Source of the DNA: Pseudomonas sp. RIT-PI-S
GTDB taxonomy: Bacteria > Pseudomonadota > Gammaproteobacteria > Pseudomonadales > Pseudomonadaceae
Assembly: GCF_025642975.1 (NCBI RefSeq)
Contig: NZ_JANZKJ010000014.1
Coordinates: 1-64,000, forward strand
Reading direction: 5' to 3'
DNA: 64,000 bases
Position numbers and translations under genes: made by a program. Positions 10,087 through 18,605 of this stretch are shown piece after piece; position 1 is the stretch's first letter, and each line of letters starts with the position of its first letter. The notes under the pieces are model-generated. The model was not told the DNA's origin, ran no database searches, and was given only the letters and a program-made list of their open reading frames with translations.

Positions 10087-10308
10087 TCAGCGCGCCGCCT
10101 GCGCAGCCATGTGCTGGCGCAGGCTCAAGGGGCGCATGTCCGTCCACACCTCTTCGATCCACGCCAGGCACTCGGCCTTCAGCCCACGCTTACCGGCGTC
10201 ACGCCAGCCCTCGGGGATGGCCTTGTAGGCGGGCCAGATGGAGTATTGCTCCTCATGGTTGGCCACCACCACGAACTCGATATCGTCACGGTCGAAAACA
10301 GAAGTCAT
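10087..10308 (-). CDS. MbtH-like NRPS accessory protein
   Basis: This 73-residue protein belongs to the MbtH family, small partners that bind A domains and are needed for their folding or activity. It shows the family signature: [10 protein letters not shown] near residues 17-26, [11 protein letters not shown] in the middle, and [15 protein letters not shown] near 50-64. A GAGGA site precedes the ATG with normal spacing. It lies 24 nt after pvdH and touches the thioesterase start, so it is an operon gene. It most likely serves PvdL and the chain NRPSs; it has no catalytic residues. Confidence 0.95.
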   Translation of the reverse strand: MTSVFDRDDIEFVVVANHEEQYSIWPAYKAIPEGWRDAGKRGLKAECLAWIEEVWTDMRPLSLRQHMAAQAAR

Positions 10309-10332
10309 TGCTTGGTCCTCAAGTGAGTTGGG

Positions 10333-11715
10333 TTAAATAGCCGCGCGCACGGCGGCGGCGAAACGTTCGGCGACGGTATCCACCTGCGCCGGGGTAATGA
10401 TCAGCGGCGGCAGGAAGCGCACCACCGCGCCATGGCGGCCGCCCAGTTCCAAGATCAGCCCGCGCTTGAGGCACTCACGCTGAATGCGCGAGGCCAGCGC
10501 ACCATCCGCCGGTGGGTGGCCCTGGGCATCGGCGGCGCCGGCCGGGTCGACAATCTCGACCCCCAGCATCAGCCCGCGCCCACGCACGTCGCCCAGGCGC
10601 GGGAAGTCGCTCTGCAGGGCGCGCAGGTGCCCGCCCAGGCGCTCGCCCATGGCCGCCGCGTGGGCCGCCATGTTGTGGTCTTGCAGGTAGCGCAGCACTG
10701 CGGAACCGGCGGCCATGGCCATCTGGTTGCCACGGAAGGTGCCGGCGTGTGCGCCCGGGCGCCAGGTATCCAGCGCCTCGTTGTACACCACCACCGCCAG
10801 CGGCAGGCTGCCGCCGATGGCCTTGGACAACACGATCACGTCCGGCTCGATACCTGCGTGCTCGAAGGCGAACATGCGCCCCGTGCGGGCGAAACCGCTC
10901 TGAATCTCATCAACGATCAGCGCCACGCCAGCGGCCTGGGTGATGCGGCGCAAGCCGCGCAGCCAGTCCAGGTCCGCGGGGATCACCCCGCCCTCGCCTT
11001 GCACCACCTCAACGATCACCGCCGCCGGGGGCAGTACGCCGCCTTCGGGGTCGCTGAGCAGATTTTCTAGGTAATGCAGGTGGGTGCGCACCGCCGCTGC
11101 GCCGCCTTGCCCGAACGGGCAACGGTAATCATGGGGGTACGGCAAAAACTGCACGCCGTGGCTGAGCAGGCTGCCCAGCGGTTGCTTGGGCCCCAGGCTG
11201 CCCATCAGGCTCAGCGCGCCCTGGCTCATGCCGTGATAGCCGCCCTGGAACGACAACACCGTGCTGCGCCCGGTGGCCGTGCGCACCAGTTTGAGCGCCG
11301 CTTCCACCGCGTCCGTGCCGGTGGGGCCACAGAACTGAATCCGCGCCTGGGCCGCAAAGGCTGGCGGCAGCACGCCGAACAGGTCCTGCACGAAGCGGTC
11401 CTTCACCGGCGTGGTCAGGTCCAGCGTGTGCAGCGGCAATTCGCTGTCCAGCACCTGGCGAATGGCATCGATCACCACCGGATGGTTATGGCCCAGGGCA
11501 AGGGTGCCCGCGCCGGCCAGGCAGTCGATAAACGTCCGCCCTTCCACATCCTCCACCTCGATGCCACGGGCACGCTTGAGCGCCAGCGGCAAGCGCCGCG
11601 GGTAACTGCGGGCGTTGGACTCCTGCCGGGCCTGGCGGGCCAGCAATGGGGTTTGCTCGAAGGTGTAGAGCGTGGGTGCCGGGGTAACGGCAGCCAGGGT
11701 GTCGGCGGCGGACAT
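10333..11715 (-). CDS. pvdH: L-2,4-diaminobutyrate:2-oxoglutarate aminotransferase PvdH
   Basis: This 460-residue class III PLP aminotransferase makes L-2,4-diaminobutyrate from aspartate semialdehyde, the Dab that PvdL builds into the pyoverdine chromophore precursor. The PLP lysine is in VLSKAIGGSLPLAV, and the cofactor-binding motifs GPTGTDAVEAALK and VDEIQSGFARTG are present. The frame is open back to 11772, but the ATG at 11715 (MSAADTLAAV) is preferred: it has GAGGG upstream, and the PvdS box at 11773-11796 would overlap the longer start. It is the first gene of the operon pvdH-mbtH-pvdG-NRPS and is expected to be induced under iron limitation. Confidence 0.94.
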   Translation of the reverse strand: MSAADTLAAVTPAPTLYTFEQTPLLARQARQESNARSYPRRLPLALKRARGIEVEDVEGRTFIDCLAGAGTLALGHNHPVVIDAIRQVLDSELPLHTLDLTTPVKDRFVQDLFGVLPPAFAAQARIQFCGPTGTDAVEAALKLVRTATGRSTVLSFQGGYHGMSQGALSLMGSLGPKQPLGSLLSHGVQFLPYPHDYRCPFGQGGAAAVRTHLHYLENLLSDPEGGVLPPAAVIVEVVQGEGGVIPADLDWLRGLRRITQAAGVALIVDEIQSGFARTGRMFAFEHAGIEPDVIVLSKAIGGSLPLAVVVYNEALDTWRPGAHAGTFRGNQMAMAAGSAVLRYLQDHNMAAHAAAMGERLGGHLRALQSDFPRLGDVRGRGLMLGVEIVDPAGAADAQGHPPADGALASRIQRECLKRGLILELGGRHGAVVRFLPPLIITPAQVDTVAERFAAAVRAAI

Positions 11716-11772
11716 CGTAAGAGCCCTCAATGGAGTGCCGGGGATAGGCCGGCAGGATTGGTTATAGGGCAA

Positions 11773-11796
11773 ACGTGTGGGGGGGTTGGGGATTTA
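11773..11796 (-). promoter_or_regulatory. PvdS iron-starvation box upstream of pvdH
   Basis: On the minus strand this is an exact TAAAT, 16 bases, CGT, the promoter pattern used by PvdS-type sigma factors. It ends 58 nt before the pvdH start at 11715. It places the whole pvdH operon under the sigma factor encoded at 53838. Confidence 0.8.
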
Positions 11797-11829
11797 GGTT
11801 CGATTGGGAGATGGCGTTGGGCTGCGTAG

Positions 11830-12120
11830 GCCATTGGCCAGGGCGCTGGATGGAATGGCGGGGAACCCGATCTCAGCCGTCACCTTCCTCCGCTTTCGCA
11901 GATTCATCACCCTCCCGTTGATCGGGTTTATCAAGCGCCGGGGCACTCATTAGCAGCGTTTGAGCCGGCGTTGGAAGCACTCGGCCTTGCGCGCGATGCA
12001 ATAGAGGAGGCCCGGAACGAGGTGAATGCGGTTGAGGTTGTTATCCTAATGAACTATTTATCGTCGACGCTGAATAATCAGAAAAGGACTCTGCGCCATG
12101 GACAGCGATGTCACGCTTGA
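11830..12120 (+). pseudogene. open-frame remnant, possible 3' end of a lost gene
   Basis: Most of the gap between pvdH and the next gene is one open frame of 96 codons following a TAG at 11827. It has no well-placed start with a ribosome site; the only in-frame ATG (about 12049) is near the end. Its translation is not random-looking: it includes HPPVDRVYQAPGHS and the helix-like segment LARDAIEEARNEVNAVE. It overlaps the next gene by 23 nt. It may be the tail of a deleted gene, for example a toxin cassette upstream of its partner, but no family is recognised. Chance openness in GC-rich DNA cannot be excluded. Confidence 0.3.
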
Positions 12121-12718
12121 AGCTTCAGCCACAATGAGATCAATCGCTAAAGCCTTTCCACCCGGCCCGGAAGTGGAGGCCCATGGCCTGAGCTGGGTCA
12201 TGGGCGATGCCAAGTTTTCTACTCACCAAGGTATAGAGGTCAAGATAGATCAAAATAATTTGGTCATTCCTTACCGAATTCACCACGAGGGCAACGAGCA
12301 GGATGATAAATCGCTGAGCGGAACGCAACGCATTATGTACTCGTGCTTATTGACTAGGCACTACGATGGCTATGTCCGTCAGCGCCAACTTGAGCGTCTC
12401 CTCCCTGTCTCCGAACCCTGGGTTGTTCCGTTCGTTTTCCAACTGACTGGTGAGTACGTGATAGAGATCCTCGACACGTGCGACTCCCATTTCCCGCTGC
12501 TCGACCCTATGCTCTACGGCACCTTCATCAGGGATAACCCAAAGTATTTTCAGGCCACGCGAGACCGCATGATCAGCTATTGGGACTGCTATTATCGGTG
12601 GCTATACCAGCGTAAATCTGACTATGTTGGGTTTACGCTGTTTGATCGATTCCAAGAGTTTGCATCTCATTTGCGGGCGCCTGATTGGCACATCACGCAG
12701 AACGCTTTGAACCGGTAA
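12098..12718 (+). CDS. hypothetical protein, 206 aa
   Basis: No family is recognised. The protein is soluble-looking, with no signal peptide or membrane segment, and is rich in aromatic residues (WDCYYRWLY near residue 175). It reads as a compact globular protein of mixed strands and helices. The ATG at 12098 follows AAGGA at a spacing of about 9. Codon use is AT-richer than in the surrounding pyoverdine genes, which suggests recent transfer. The next gene, on the same strand 54 nt away, resembles small immunity proteins, so the two may form a module; that link is inference only. Confidence 0.7.
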   Translation: MDSDVTLEASATMRSIAKAFPPGPEVEAHGLSWVMGDAKFSTHQGIEVKIDQNNLVIPYRIHHEGNEQDDKSLSGTQRIMYSCLLTRHYDGYVRQRQLERLLPVSEPWVVPFVFQLTGEYVIEILDTCDSHFPLLDPMLYGTFIRDNPKYFQATRDRMISYWDCYYRWLYQRKSDYVGFTLFDRFQEFASHLRAPDWHITQNALNR

Positions 12719-12772
12719 CGGGCAGAAATGACTAAATGGCCGCTGAGGCTGATGGCTGAACCTAGGTAAGCA

Positions 12773-13099
12773 GTGACTGAAATGGAAGATCGACACCACG
12801 AGTTGAGGGGCGATTTTGTAGAGGCTCTCCGTGAGATATCAGCGTTGATGTCGACCGCATTCGAGCAAGCCGGAATTATCCCAGAAGAACATGCATTGGC
12901 GCAGGCAGGTTTGAGTAATGGACATGAAATCGTCCTGGACTATCTGGATCACAACGAGGCCGGGGTGGCTTTTGAACACCTGATTTACATGGTTAACGAG
13001 CCTCCACTCGCAATATCCGAGGGCTGTACAAAGGTGTTGGCGCGGATCGCGGAAACCTTGCGAATTCCTTTTCGCCAGGCTCCGCTACCGCGACAGTAG
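12773..13099 (+). CDS. small acidic protein, possibly MafI-type immunity protein
   Basis: This 108-residue acidic helical protein has the segment DYLDHNEAGVAFEHLIYMV, which resembles the central motif of MafI-family immunity proteins (an acidic or His-rich turn, then an AxE/LE helix). That assignment is from memory of the family pattern and is weak. The start may be GTG 12773 or ATG 12782; neither has a clear ribosome site. It follows the 206-residue unknown protein. No recognisable MafB-like or other toxin gene is intact in the window, so if it is an immunity protein it is an orphan. Confidence 0.55.
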   Translation: MTEMEDRHHELRGDFVEALREISALMSTAFEQAGIIPEEHALAQAGLSNGHEIVLDYLDHNEAGVAFEHLIYMVNEPPLAISEGCTKVLARIAETLRIPFRQAPLPRQ

Positions 13100-13256
13100 A
13101 AAGTTAGAAACGGCCACTATTGGTCGAACTACCCGGCCCAGACCGCTGTTTGGGGCGTGGCAGTCATAGCGAGCGTGCGCTTCCTGCTGTGGAGCGATTC
13201 CTACCGCGTGAATTGCCGCCCTAACTCCAGCGATCAACCTGATTAGGATCAATACC

Positions 13257-14756
13257 ATGCCCACAGGTTCTAAAACCGCTCCGCGGGTACCCATGGATGA
13301 GCAAGTCATCGTGCACACTCAAGGCTCTTTTACTACCTACAAAGGAACGTCGGGCGACGACATAATTACTGGTTCCTATACGCGGGATCATTTGTTTGGT
13401 GGTGCCGGGAACGACACCCTGGATGGCCAGGAAGGCAACGACAACATATTGGTAGGCGGCGCTGGAGTCGATACCCTCAATGGCGGTGCAGCCTATGGAA
13501 CTGGAGTGACATTCGTGTTCACGTCGCTCACCGACAGTTATGCCAATGCCGAGGGCTCTCACTCTGACCTAATAACCGGTTTCAGCCCATACGATAGATT
13601 GGACCTGACCGCCCTTGGCTTGGAGCGTATCGGTAACGGTCACAATGGCGACTTGGCCGTCAGCTATGACGCTGCAACGGACATTACCTACCTGCGTTCG
13701 TTGGACAAAGACGCCAGCGGCAATTTTTTCGAGGTACGTCTGGCGGGCGATTTTCAAGGCCAGCTGAGCACGTATAACTTTGCACTGCGCCACGACGGCA
13801 CAGCCGGCAACGATACCCTGGATTACAGTTTCAGCACCAAGCACTATGTGCTCAATGGCCTGGACGGCGACGATACACTGACTGGCGGAAAATTCACCAA
13901 CGTACTGGATGGTGGCGCGGGTTCTGATCACCTGATCGGCAATAGCGGCTACGACACTTTCCTCTATCAGCAGCTTAGTGATAGTTTCGTAAACGACGCC
14001 TCGGGTGTGTCCATCGTTGACCTTATCAGCAATTTCAACCTGTTCCGTGGGGACGTGTTGGACGTTTCCGCGCTGGGCTTTACTGGTCTGGGCGACGGCT
14101 ACGATGGCACGCTGAATTATACCTATGACAAAACCGTAGGGCATTTTGTGGCGCAGTCGTTCGAAGCCGATGCCCAACGCAACCGCTTCAAAGTGTATAT
14201 TGACCAGGACAACCGCCACGGTAACCTCGCTTTCCAGGATGCCGATGGTTTTATCTTCGCGGGTGATAACTACTCTGACAAAGCTGACCAAACGCTGACC
14301 GGAACGCCGACCTTTGATACCCTCTATGCGGGAAGTGACGGCGGTATTCTGATCGGCGGCGGTGCCGGCGATGCGCTGACGGGCAGGACTGGAGTAGATA
14401 CCTTCCGCTATCTAAACAGCAGCGACAGCGTTCATGGCTATGGCACTGTTGACCTGATCACGGACTTCGATGTGACCCAGGACAAGATCGACGTGGCAGC
14501 CCTCGGCTATACCGGCCTTGGCAACGGCCACGATGGGACCTTGAAGCTGATCTACGACACAGACCTCCACCGTACCTACCTCAAGGACTACGACCTGAAC
14601 GCCGATGGCCAACGCTTCGAAATAGGCATGGAAGGCGGCTACACCAGGACATTCTCCGCAGACAACCTCGTTGTTGCGAGCACCCATTCCACCGCTGAGC
14701 ACTCTTCTGATGCGCCGATTGAATTAGTAGGCGTTGCGCCGAGTGATCTTCAATAG
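13257..14756 (+). CDS. calcium-binding RTX protein of three alginate-epimerase-like R-modules
   Basis: This 499-residue protein consists of three repeats resembling the R-modules of AlgE-type mannuronan C5-epimerases, with no catalytic A-module. Each repeat starts with RTX nonapeptides that bind calcium (GGAGNDTLDG near 45, DGGAGSDHLIG near 220, GRTGVDTF near 375). Each then has a beta-roll tail with a shared pattern: a DTF/Y-type strand, an SDS turn, DLI..F, and D[VL][ST/A]ALG[FLY]..[IL]G[ND]G. There is no N-terminal signal peptide. The C-terminus is acidic and hydrophobic, fitting type I secretion, but no transporter is encoded nearby. An AGGA site precedes ATG 13257. It converges on a second R-module protein at 14890-15945. 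Its role, perhaps binding alginate or another polymer outside the cell, is inferred. Confidence 0.85.
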   Translation: MPTGSKTAPRVPMDEQVIVHTQGSFTTYKGTSGDDIITGSYTRDHLFGGAGNDTLDGQEGNDNILVGGAGVDTLNGGAAYGTGVTFVFTSLTDSYANAEGSHSDLITGFSPYDRLDLTALGLERIGNGHNGDLAVSYDAATDITYLRSLDKDASGNFFEVRLAGDFQGQLSTYNFALRHDGTAGNDTLDYSFSTKHYVLNGLDGDDTLTGGKFTNVLDGGAGSDHLIGNSGYDTFLYQQLSDSFVNDASGVSIVDLISNFNLFRGDVLDVSALGFTGLGDGYDGTLNYTYDKTVGHFVAQSFEADAQRNRFKVYIDQDNRHGNLAFQDADGFIFAGDNYSDKADQTLTGTPTFDTLYAGSDGGILIGGGAGDALTGRTGVDTFRYLNSSDSVHGYGTVDLITDFDVTQDKIDVAALGYTGLGNGHDGTLKLIYDTDLHRTYLKDYDLNADGQRFEIGMEGGYTRTFSADNLVVASTHSTAEHSSDAPIELVGVAPSDLQ

Positions 14757-14770
14757 TTGCCTAGGTGAGA

Positions 14771-14797
14771 GGCTGCTTTCGTCAGTTGAAAGCAGCC
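14771..14797. terminator. perfect hairpin between convergent R-module genes
   Basis: This is a 10-bp perfect stem (GGCTGCTTTC / GAAAGCAGCC) with a 7-base loop, 15 bases after the stop of the + gene and between two convergent genes. There is no T-run on either side, so it may be a bidirectional stem or Rho-assisted stop rather than a classical terminator. Confidence 0.45.
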
Positions 14798-14889
14798 GGC
14801 GCACAGAGGTGGCTATCGGCCCATTGCTGCCGGTCATCTGCTGGCCGAGCACAAATCAAGGGAGCCGAAGCTTGCTTCTACTATGGGAT

Positions 14890-15945
14890 TCAAGCCACGC
14901 CCGACGTTGACTCCGGCAACACACCAAGCGGCTCGATATTTACCGTTTCGCTGGGCTGAACCTGATCAACCGCGATGCTAACGGTGTCTGCGTGGGTGCC
15001 AGCGAAGACGATCCGGCCTTCGGTGAGGTACTGAGTGATATCCCCATCGAAAGCCACCTCGAAGCGGTTTCCGTCTTCGTTGGCTTCGTAGGATTTAAGG
15101 TAGGTGCGAGTGCCGGCATCGTTGACCGCGACTGTCAGGGTGTTGCCATGGCCATCGCCCAAGCCGGTGAAACCCAAAGCGGAAACATCGACCTGGTTGC
15201 CCCCGGACTTGTTGAAATCCCGAATGATGTCTGCGTAATCGATGCTGGAATCCCGATAACTGTCGTTGACTGCGGTAAACACGAAAGTATTGGCGCCCTG
15301 ACCGCCTTCCAAAGTATCGCGGCCGGCTCCGCCGATAATAGTGTCGTCGCCGCCTCTGCCGAAGATGTGATCGTCGCCGCCTACGCCTTCAAGGATTTCG
15401 TCTGCTTCGGTGCCATTGATAAAGTCTGCGCCGGCGCTGCCCTTGATGTGGGTAGGGGTGAAGATAAAGCGGTCTGCGGTGAGGTATTGGCTAACATCGC
15501 CATCGAAGGCGATTTCGAAGCGGTCCCCGCCTTCGTCATACGAATAGGATTTAACATAGGTCCGAGTGCCCGCATCGTTGACCGCGATCAGCAGCGTATC
15601 GGCGTGGCCGTTCCCCAAGCCGTAAAAACCCAAGGCAGAGACGTCGATCAAATTGTCGCCGGTTTCGAAATTGCGGATGAGGTCGGCATGATCCGTTGCA
15701 TTGCCAGCGTAGTAGCTCTGGGTCAAGTGGGTGTAAAGGAAGGTATTGGTACCCGAGCCGCCGTCGAGCACATCACGACCAAGGCTTCCGATAAGAGTGT
15801 CGTCACCACCGTTGGCATAGATGCGATCATCGCCCAGCCCGCCGTTGATAATCTCGCCGGCCTCGGTGCCGCGTAGGATGTCTGGGCCAGACGTGCCGTT
15901 GATAACCGGTTTGGATTGATCTGAAACGAAGGTGGATGTGCTCAT
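14890..15945 (-). CDS. calcium-binding RTX protein of two alginate-epimerase-like R-modules
   Basis: This 351-residue protein has two R-module repeats, each with RTX nonapeptides (GGLGDDRIYANGGDDTLIG near 35, GGDDHIFGRGGDDTIIGG near 188) followed by the beta-roll tail DVSALGFYGLGNGH or DVSALGFTGLGDGH. It is a paralogue of the convergent gene at 13257-14756 and also lacks a catalytic module and signal peptide. The C-terminus (NIEPLGVLPES) resembles that of its neighbour (IELVGVAPSD), which may reflect a shared export signal. It starts at ATG 15945 after GAGAA. A gene for a type I secretion apparatus is not in the window, so export would need a distant transporter. Confidence 0.85.
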   Translation of the reverse strand: MSTSTFVSDQSKPVINGTSGPDILRGTEAGEIINGGLGDDRIYANGGDDTLIGSLGRDVLDGGSGTNTFLYTHLTQSYYAGNATDHADLIRNFETGDNLIDVSALGFYGLGNGHADTLLIAVNDAGTRTYVKSYSYDEGGDRFEIAFDGDVSQYLTADRFIFTPTHIKGSAGADFINGTEADEILEGVGGDDHIFGRGGDDTIIGGAGRDTLEGGQGANTFVFTAVNDSYRDSSIDYADIIRDFNKSGGNQVDVSALGFTGLGDGHGNTLTVAVNDAGTRTYLKSYEANEDGNRFEVAFDGDITQYLTEGRIVFAGTHADTVSIAVDQVQPSETVNIEPLGVLPESTSGVA

Positions 15946-16213
15946 AGGGTTCTCACATGAATAAAGGGCTGAGACGTTCTAGCGCCAAGGAGTACTTTAG
16001 GCCCGTACGGCAAACAGACAGTGTTCATTGGAGAGTAAACGGTTTTCAACGCGCGGCCTTAAGCCTTTTAAAAGCTAAAGCCGGCGTTGTTCACTCCACC
16101 GAAAGGCCCCACGCCATGGAGCTGGCTGGGTCGATATCTGCCCAACCATAAAACCGCCCACCCCCATAGACTATTCTCCAGCCCTGCTCCCCATAAGCGC
16201 GAGGCGCCCTCCA

Positions 16214-16744
16214 ATGAACCGATACACCGGCCTGGCCCAAGCCCTCCACTGGCTGACCGCCGCGGCGCTGTGCCTGCTGCTGCCGTTCGTATGGGTGGCG
16301 GAAAACTTCCCGCCGGGGCCGGTGCGGGTGTTCTGGTACATGGCGCACGAATCCATGGGCATCAGCGTGTTGTTGATGGTGCTGATGCGCCTGACCTGGC
16401 GCTGGCGCCATCGCGCGCCGGCCTACCCGCCTGGCACCGGGCGGGTGACCGCGGCGCTGGCTAGGCTCAACCATGGCCTGCTGTACGCCGTGCTGCTGGT
16501 GATGCCGGTCACGGGCTACCTCATGGCCGGCAATGGCCAGGATGTGCCGTTTTTCAGGGTGCTCGCCCTGCCCGGCTTTCCCCGTGATGAACGCTTGGGA
16601 ATGCTCGCCGACAACGTGCATGTGTGGTGCCAGTTCGCGGTCTATGGGCTGATCGCGCTGCACGTCGCGGCGACCGTGTGGCATGTGGCGGTGCGCCGCG
16701 ATGGCATGCTGGAGCGGATGCTGCCGCCCCAGCGCCTTCCTTAA
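16214..16744 (+). CDS. cytochrome b561
   Basis: This 176-residue inner-membrane diheme cytochrome b561-family protein has four hydrophobic segments near residues 14-30, 46-60, 87-107 and 142-162. Candidate heme-ligand histidines lie in each region: LHW at 12, HES at 45, NHG near 89, and HVW and LHVAA near 137-160. Such proteins pass electrons between the quinone pool and periplasmic acceptors. The ATG at 16214 has GAGG upstream. It stands alone between the R-module gene and a gap of about 330 bases. Confidence 0.9.
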   Translation: MNRYTGLAQALHWLTAAALCLLLPFVWVAENFPPGPVRVFWYMAHESMGISVLLMVLMRLTWRWRHRAPAYPPGTGRVTAALARLNHGLLYAVLLVMPVTGYLMAGNGQDVPFFRVLALPGFPRDERLGMLADNVHVWCQFAVYGLIALHVAATVWHVAVRRDGMLERMLPPQRLP

Positions 16745-17078
16745 AGGCTATAGAGCCTGCGAAGACGAAGGAGGTTAGGCACTTCGCCCGCCAGTGGCCA
16801 AGTGGGGTGCTCATGGTCGCGCTCGAAGAACCTCCCACATTGAGACTTGACCCATGCGCTTGATGCGCAGTGAACCACCTTGGCGCGCGCCCGATAAACG
16901 TTTTGCCGTACCCGTGCAATGGACGGTCCGCATTGCGCGGTTGCTTTAAAGTGACCGGAGAATTCAAGGGCACATTTGATTTATTCGCCAACTTGAAACT
17001 GCCCGACGCAACCTTTACCCATCTATTTTTCAATCAGCGTTTTAGAGGTACAGCTAGCCCGCATCGCACGCTGTTGCC
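16745..17078. other. 334-base intergenic stretch, nothing recognised
   Basis: This is the gap between the cytochrome b561 gene and the convergent DUF6966-like gene. An open frame at 16870-17082 has no ribosome site and looks like chance. No promoter, RNA gene or repeat could be supported. Confidence 0.5.
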
Positions 17079-17417
17079 CTAGGCGTTTATTCTCTCGAAG
17101 GCGCGTAAATCCTCGACTATCGCCCGCGCGAGTTCAGCCGCATCGCGACGTAACCTGTCGAATGTTTCGTTTAAATCGACATAGCCTGGCTTCCAGGAAA
17201 AAACGCCATCCTCAAAGCTGGAGCCGAGCACGACATCGTTGAGCGAGCCCATGCCGCCATAGGCCGACAACACTGAGGTGATGCCTGCGTAATCAGAGTC
17301 AAGTAGCCGGGCACGCGCGACACGCGCCCAGTGGCCCCAATGCGTGTTGCCATCGTGCTCAAGCAGGCCGGCGAGCTGTTCAAGCACGCCGATCAAGGCC
17401 TCGGTTTTTGGCCCCAT
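17079..17417 (-). CDS. DUF6966-like protein
   Basis: This 112-residue cytosolic protein matches the pattern of the DUF6966 family, with an EHDGNTHWGHW segment near residue 20 and SAYGGMGSLNDVVL near 52-65. The function of this family is not known. The start at 17417 (MGPKTEAL) is preferred over an ATG three codons upstream, because GTGGA then lies about 10 nt before it. It is followed on the same strand by nothing closer than the cytochrome gene, which converges on it. Confidence 0.75.
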   Translation of the reverse strand: MGPKTEALIGVLEQLAGLLEHDGNTHWGHWARVARARLLDSDYAGITSVLSAYGGMGSLNDVVLGSSFEDGVFSWKPGYVDLNETFDRLRRDAAELARAIVEDLRAFERINA

Positions 17418-17550
17418 CGTTAGCATTTCCACGGGCGGGCGTGGTGGCAAACGCTGGCAGGCATGCCTTGTTGGCGGCGCTCAGCCAGCCGTGCTCCGCC
17501 GCGCATAAAATGTGCTGGCTCAGGTAAACACTGGCGCTGAGGCGGGGTGC

Positions 17551-18189
17551 TTAATTCACCCATTCGGTGAGGCCTTCCCTTGCATTCAGTTCGATAAACG
17601 ACGGCAGTTCGCGCAGGCGGTTAATATAAGGGGAAAGGTGTGGCCAGGTCGTCGCGGGGCGGGCCATGTTGCGCGACCAACGCATTAGCATCACGGCCAG
17701 AAAATCGACCGTGCTGAGGCTGCCGCCCACCAGGTAGTGACGGCCGTCGGCGAGGCACCTATCCAGCTTGTCCCAGGCCGCCTCGATCCGCTTGCGGGCA
17801 AGTGCTTTAACGGCGTCAGCCCCGGCGGTATCACCGTCGACATCTGCGTAGAACCAATCGCGCATTGCAGGTAAAAGCGTATTCGCAAGATAGACCATAA
17901 GCTCCAGCCACTCGGCACGGTCCGCGGAGCCGGGCGCTGGCGCAAGGCCCGCGGCGGGATGACGCTCCGCCAGTAACATAAGCAAAGCAGCCGATTCGCC
18001 GCGAGCGACACCGTCGACAATGAGCGTGGGAACCCTGCCCGAGGGATTCAATCGGCGATATCCGTCGGTATGTTGGGCGCCCGCTTTAATGTCGACCAAT
18101 TGAGCTTCGAACGGAATATCCAGCTCGATCAACATCCAATGGACCGCCATGCTTGCAGCGCCAGGCGCGTAATAGAGGCTGTAAGTCAT
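17551..18189 (-). CDS. glutathione S-transferase
   Basis: This 212-residue protein has an N-terminal thioredoxin-fold domain (MTYSLYYAPGAASMAVHW; the cis-Pro motif is in GRVPTLIVDG near 49-58, followed by ESAAL for glutathione binding) and an all-helical C-terminal domain with LVGGSLSTVDFLA near 148-160. It would conjugate glutathione to, or reduce, small electrophiles in the cytosol. The frame is open to 18237, but the ATG at 18189 fits the family N-terminus. A different GST type is encoded nearby in one full and one truncated copy. Confidence 0.88.
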   Translation of the reverse strand: MTYSLYYAPGAASMAVHWMLIELDIPFEAQLVDIKAGAQHTDGYRRLNPSGRVPTLIVDGVARGESAALLMLLAERHPAAGLAPAPGSADRAEWLELMVYLANTLLPAMRDWFYADVDGDTAGADAVKALARKRIEAAWDKLDRCLADGRHYLVGGSLSTVDFLAVMLMRWSRNMARPATTWPHLSPYINRLRELPSFIELNAREGLTEWVN

Positions 18190-18289
18190 CGATAGGCACC
18201 GGTAGTCAAGTAACAGTTGGAACAGGGCACGGATCATCGCACAGAAAATGCGCTGGCCACTTAAAAAGGCGGCAGCGCGGCTTTACCCC

Positions 18290-18605
18290 TTACTTCGCAA
18301 ATGCATACGCCCCGCCCCGCTCCACTCCTTTTTTGTACGCCGGCCTGGCCTGAAACCGCTGCACCCATGCCGCCACGTTCGGGTATGGCTGCAACTTGCC
18401 CTGCGCCTTAGCGAATTCGCCGATAAAGCTCATCTGGATATCCGCGCCGGTCAGTTCCTCGCCCACCAGGTACGGCGTCAGCCCCAGGGCGCGGCCCAGG
18501 TAGCCGAGAAGGTTGGCCAGGTCCGCGCCCATACGCGGCTGCACCGGCGCGTCGGCGCCATCGAGGCACCCGATGTAGAGGTTGAGCATCAGCGGCAGCC
18601 TGTAC
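18290..18605 (-). pseudogene. truncated GST copy (C-terminal half only)
   Basis: These 105 codons match the C-terminal half of the GST at 21241-21867 closely, from LPLMLNLYIG to the end; for example both contain EELTGADIQMSFIGEF. At the DNA level the two are clearly duplicates. Homology stops abruptly at about 18605. The frame continues upstream to an ATG at 18757 through 50 residues that match neither GST nor any family I recognise, so the thioredoxin domain and glutathione site are missing. A short fusion protein of 155 residues could still be made, but it is most likely a remnant. Confidence 0.75.

Noticed and set aside
15957-16151. Short 64-residue open frame upstream of the cytochrome gene
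   Set aside because: No ribosome site or recognisable pattern; it lies in the likely promoter gap.
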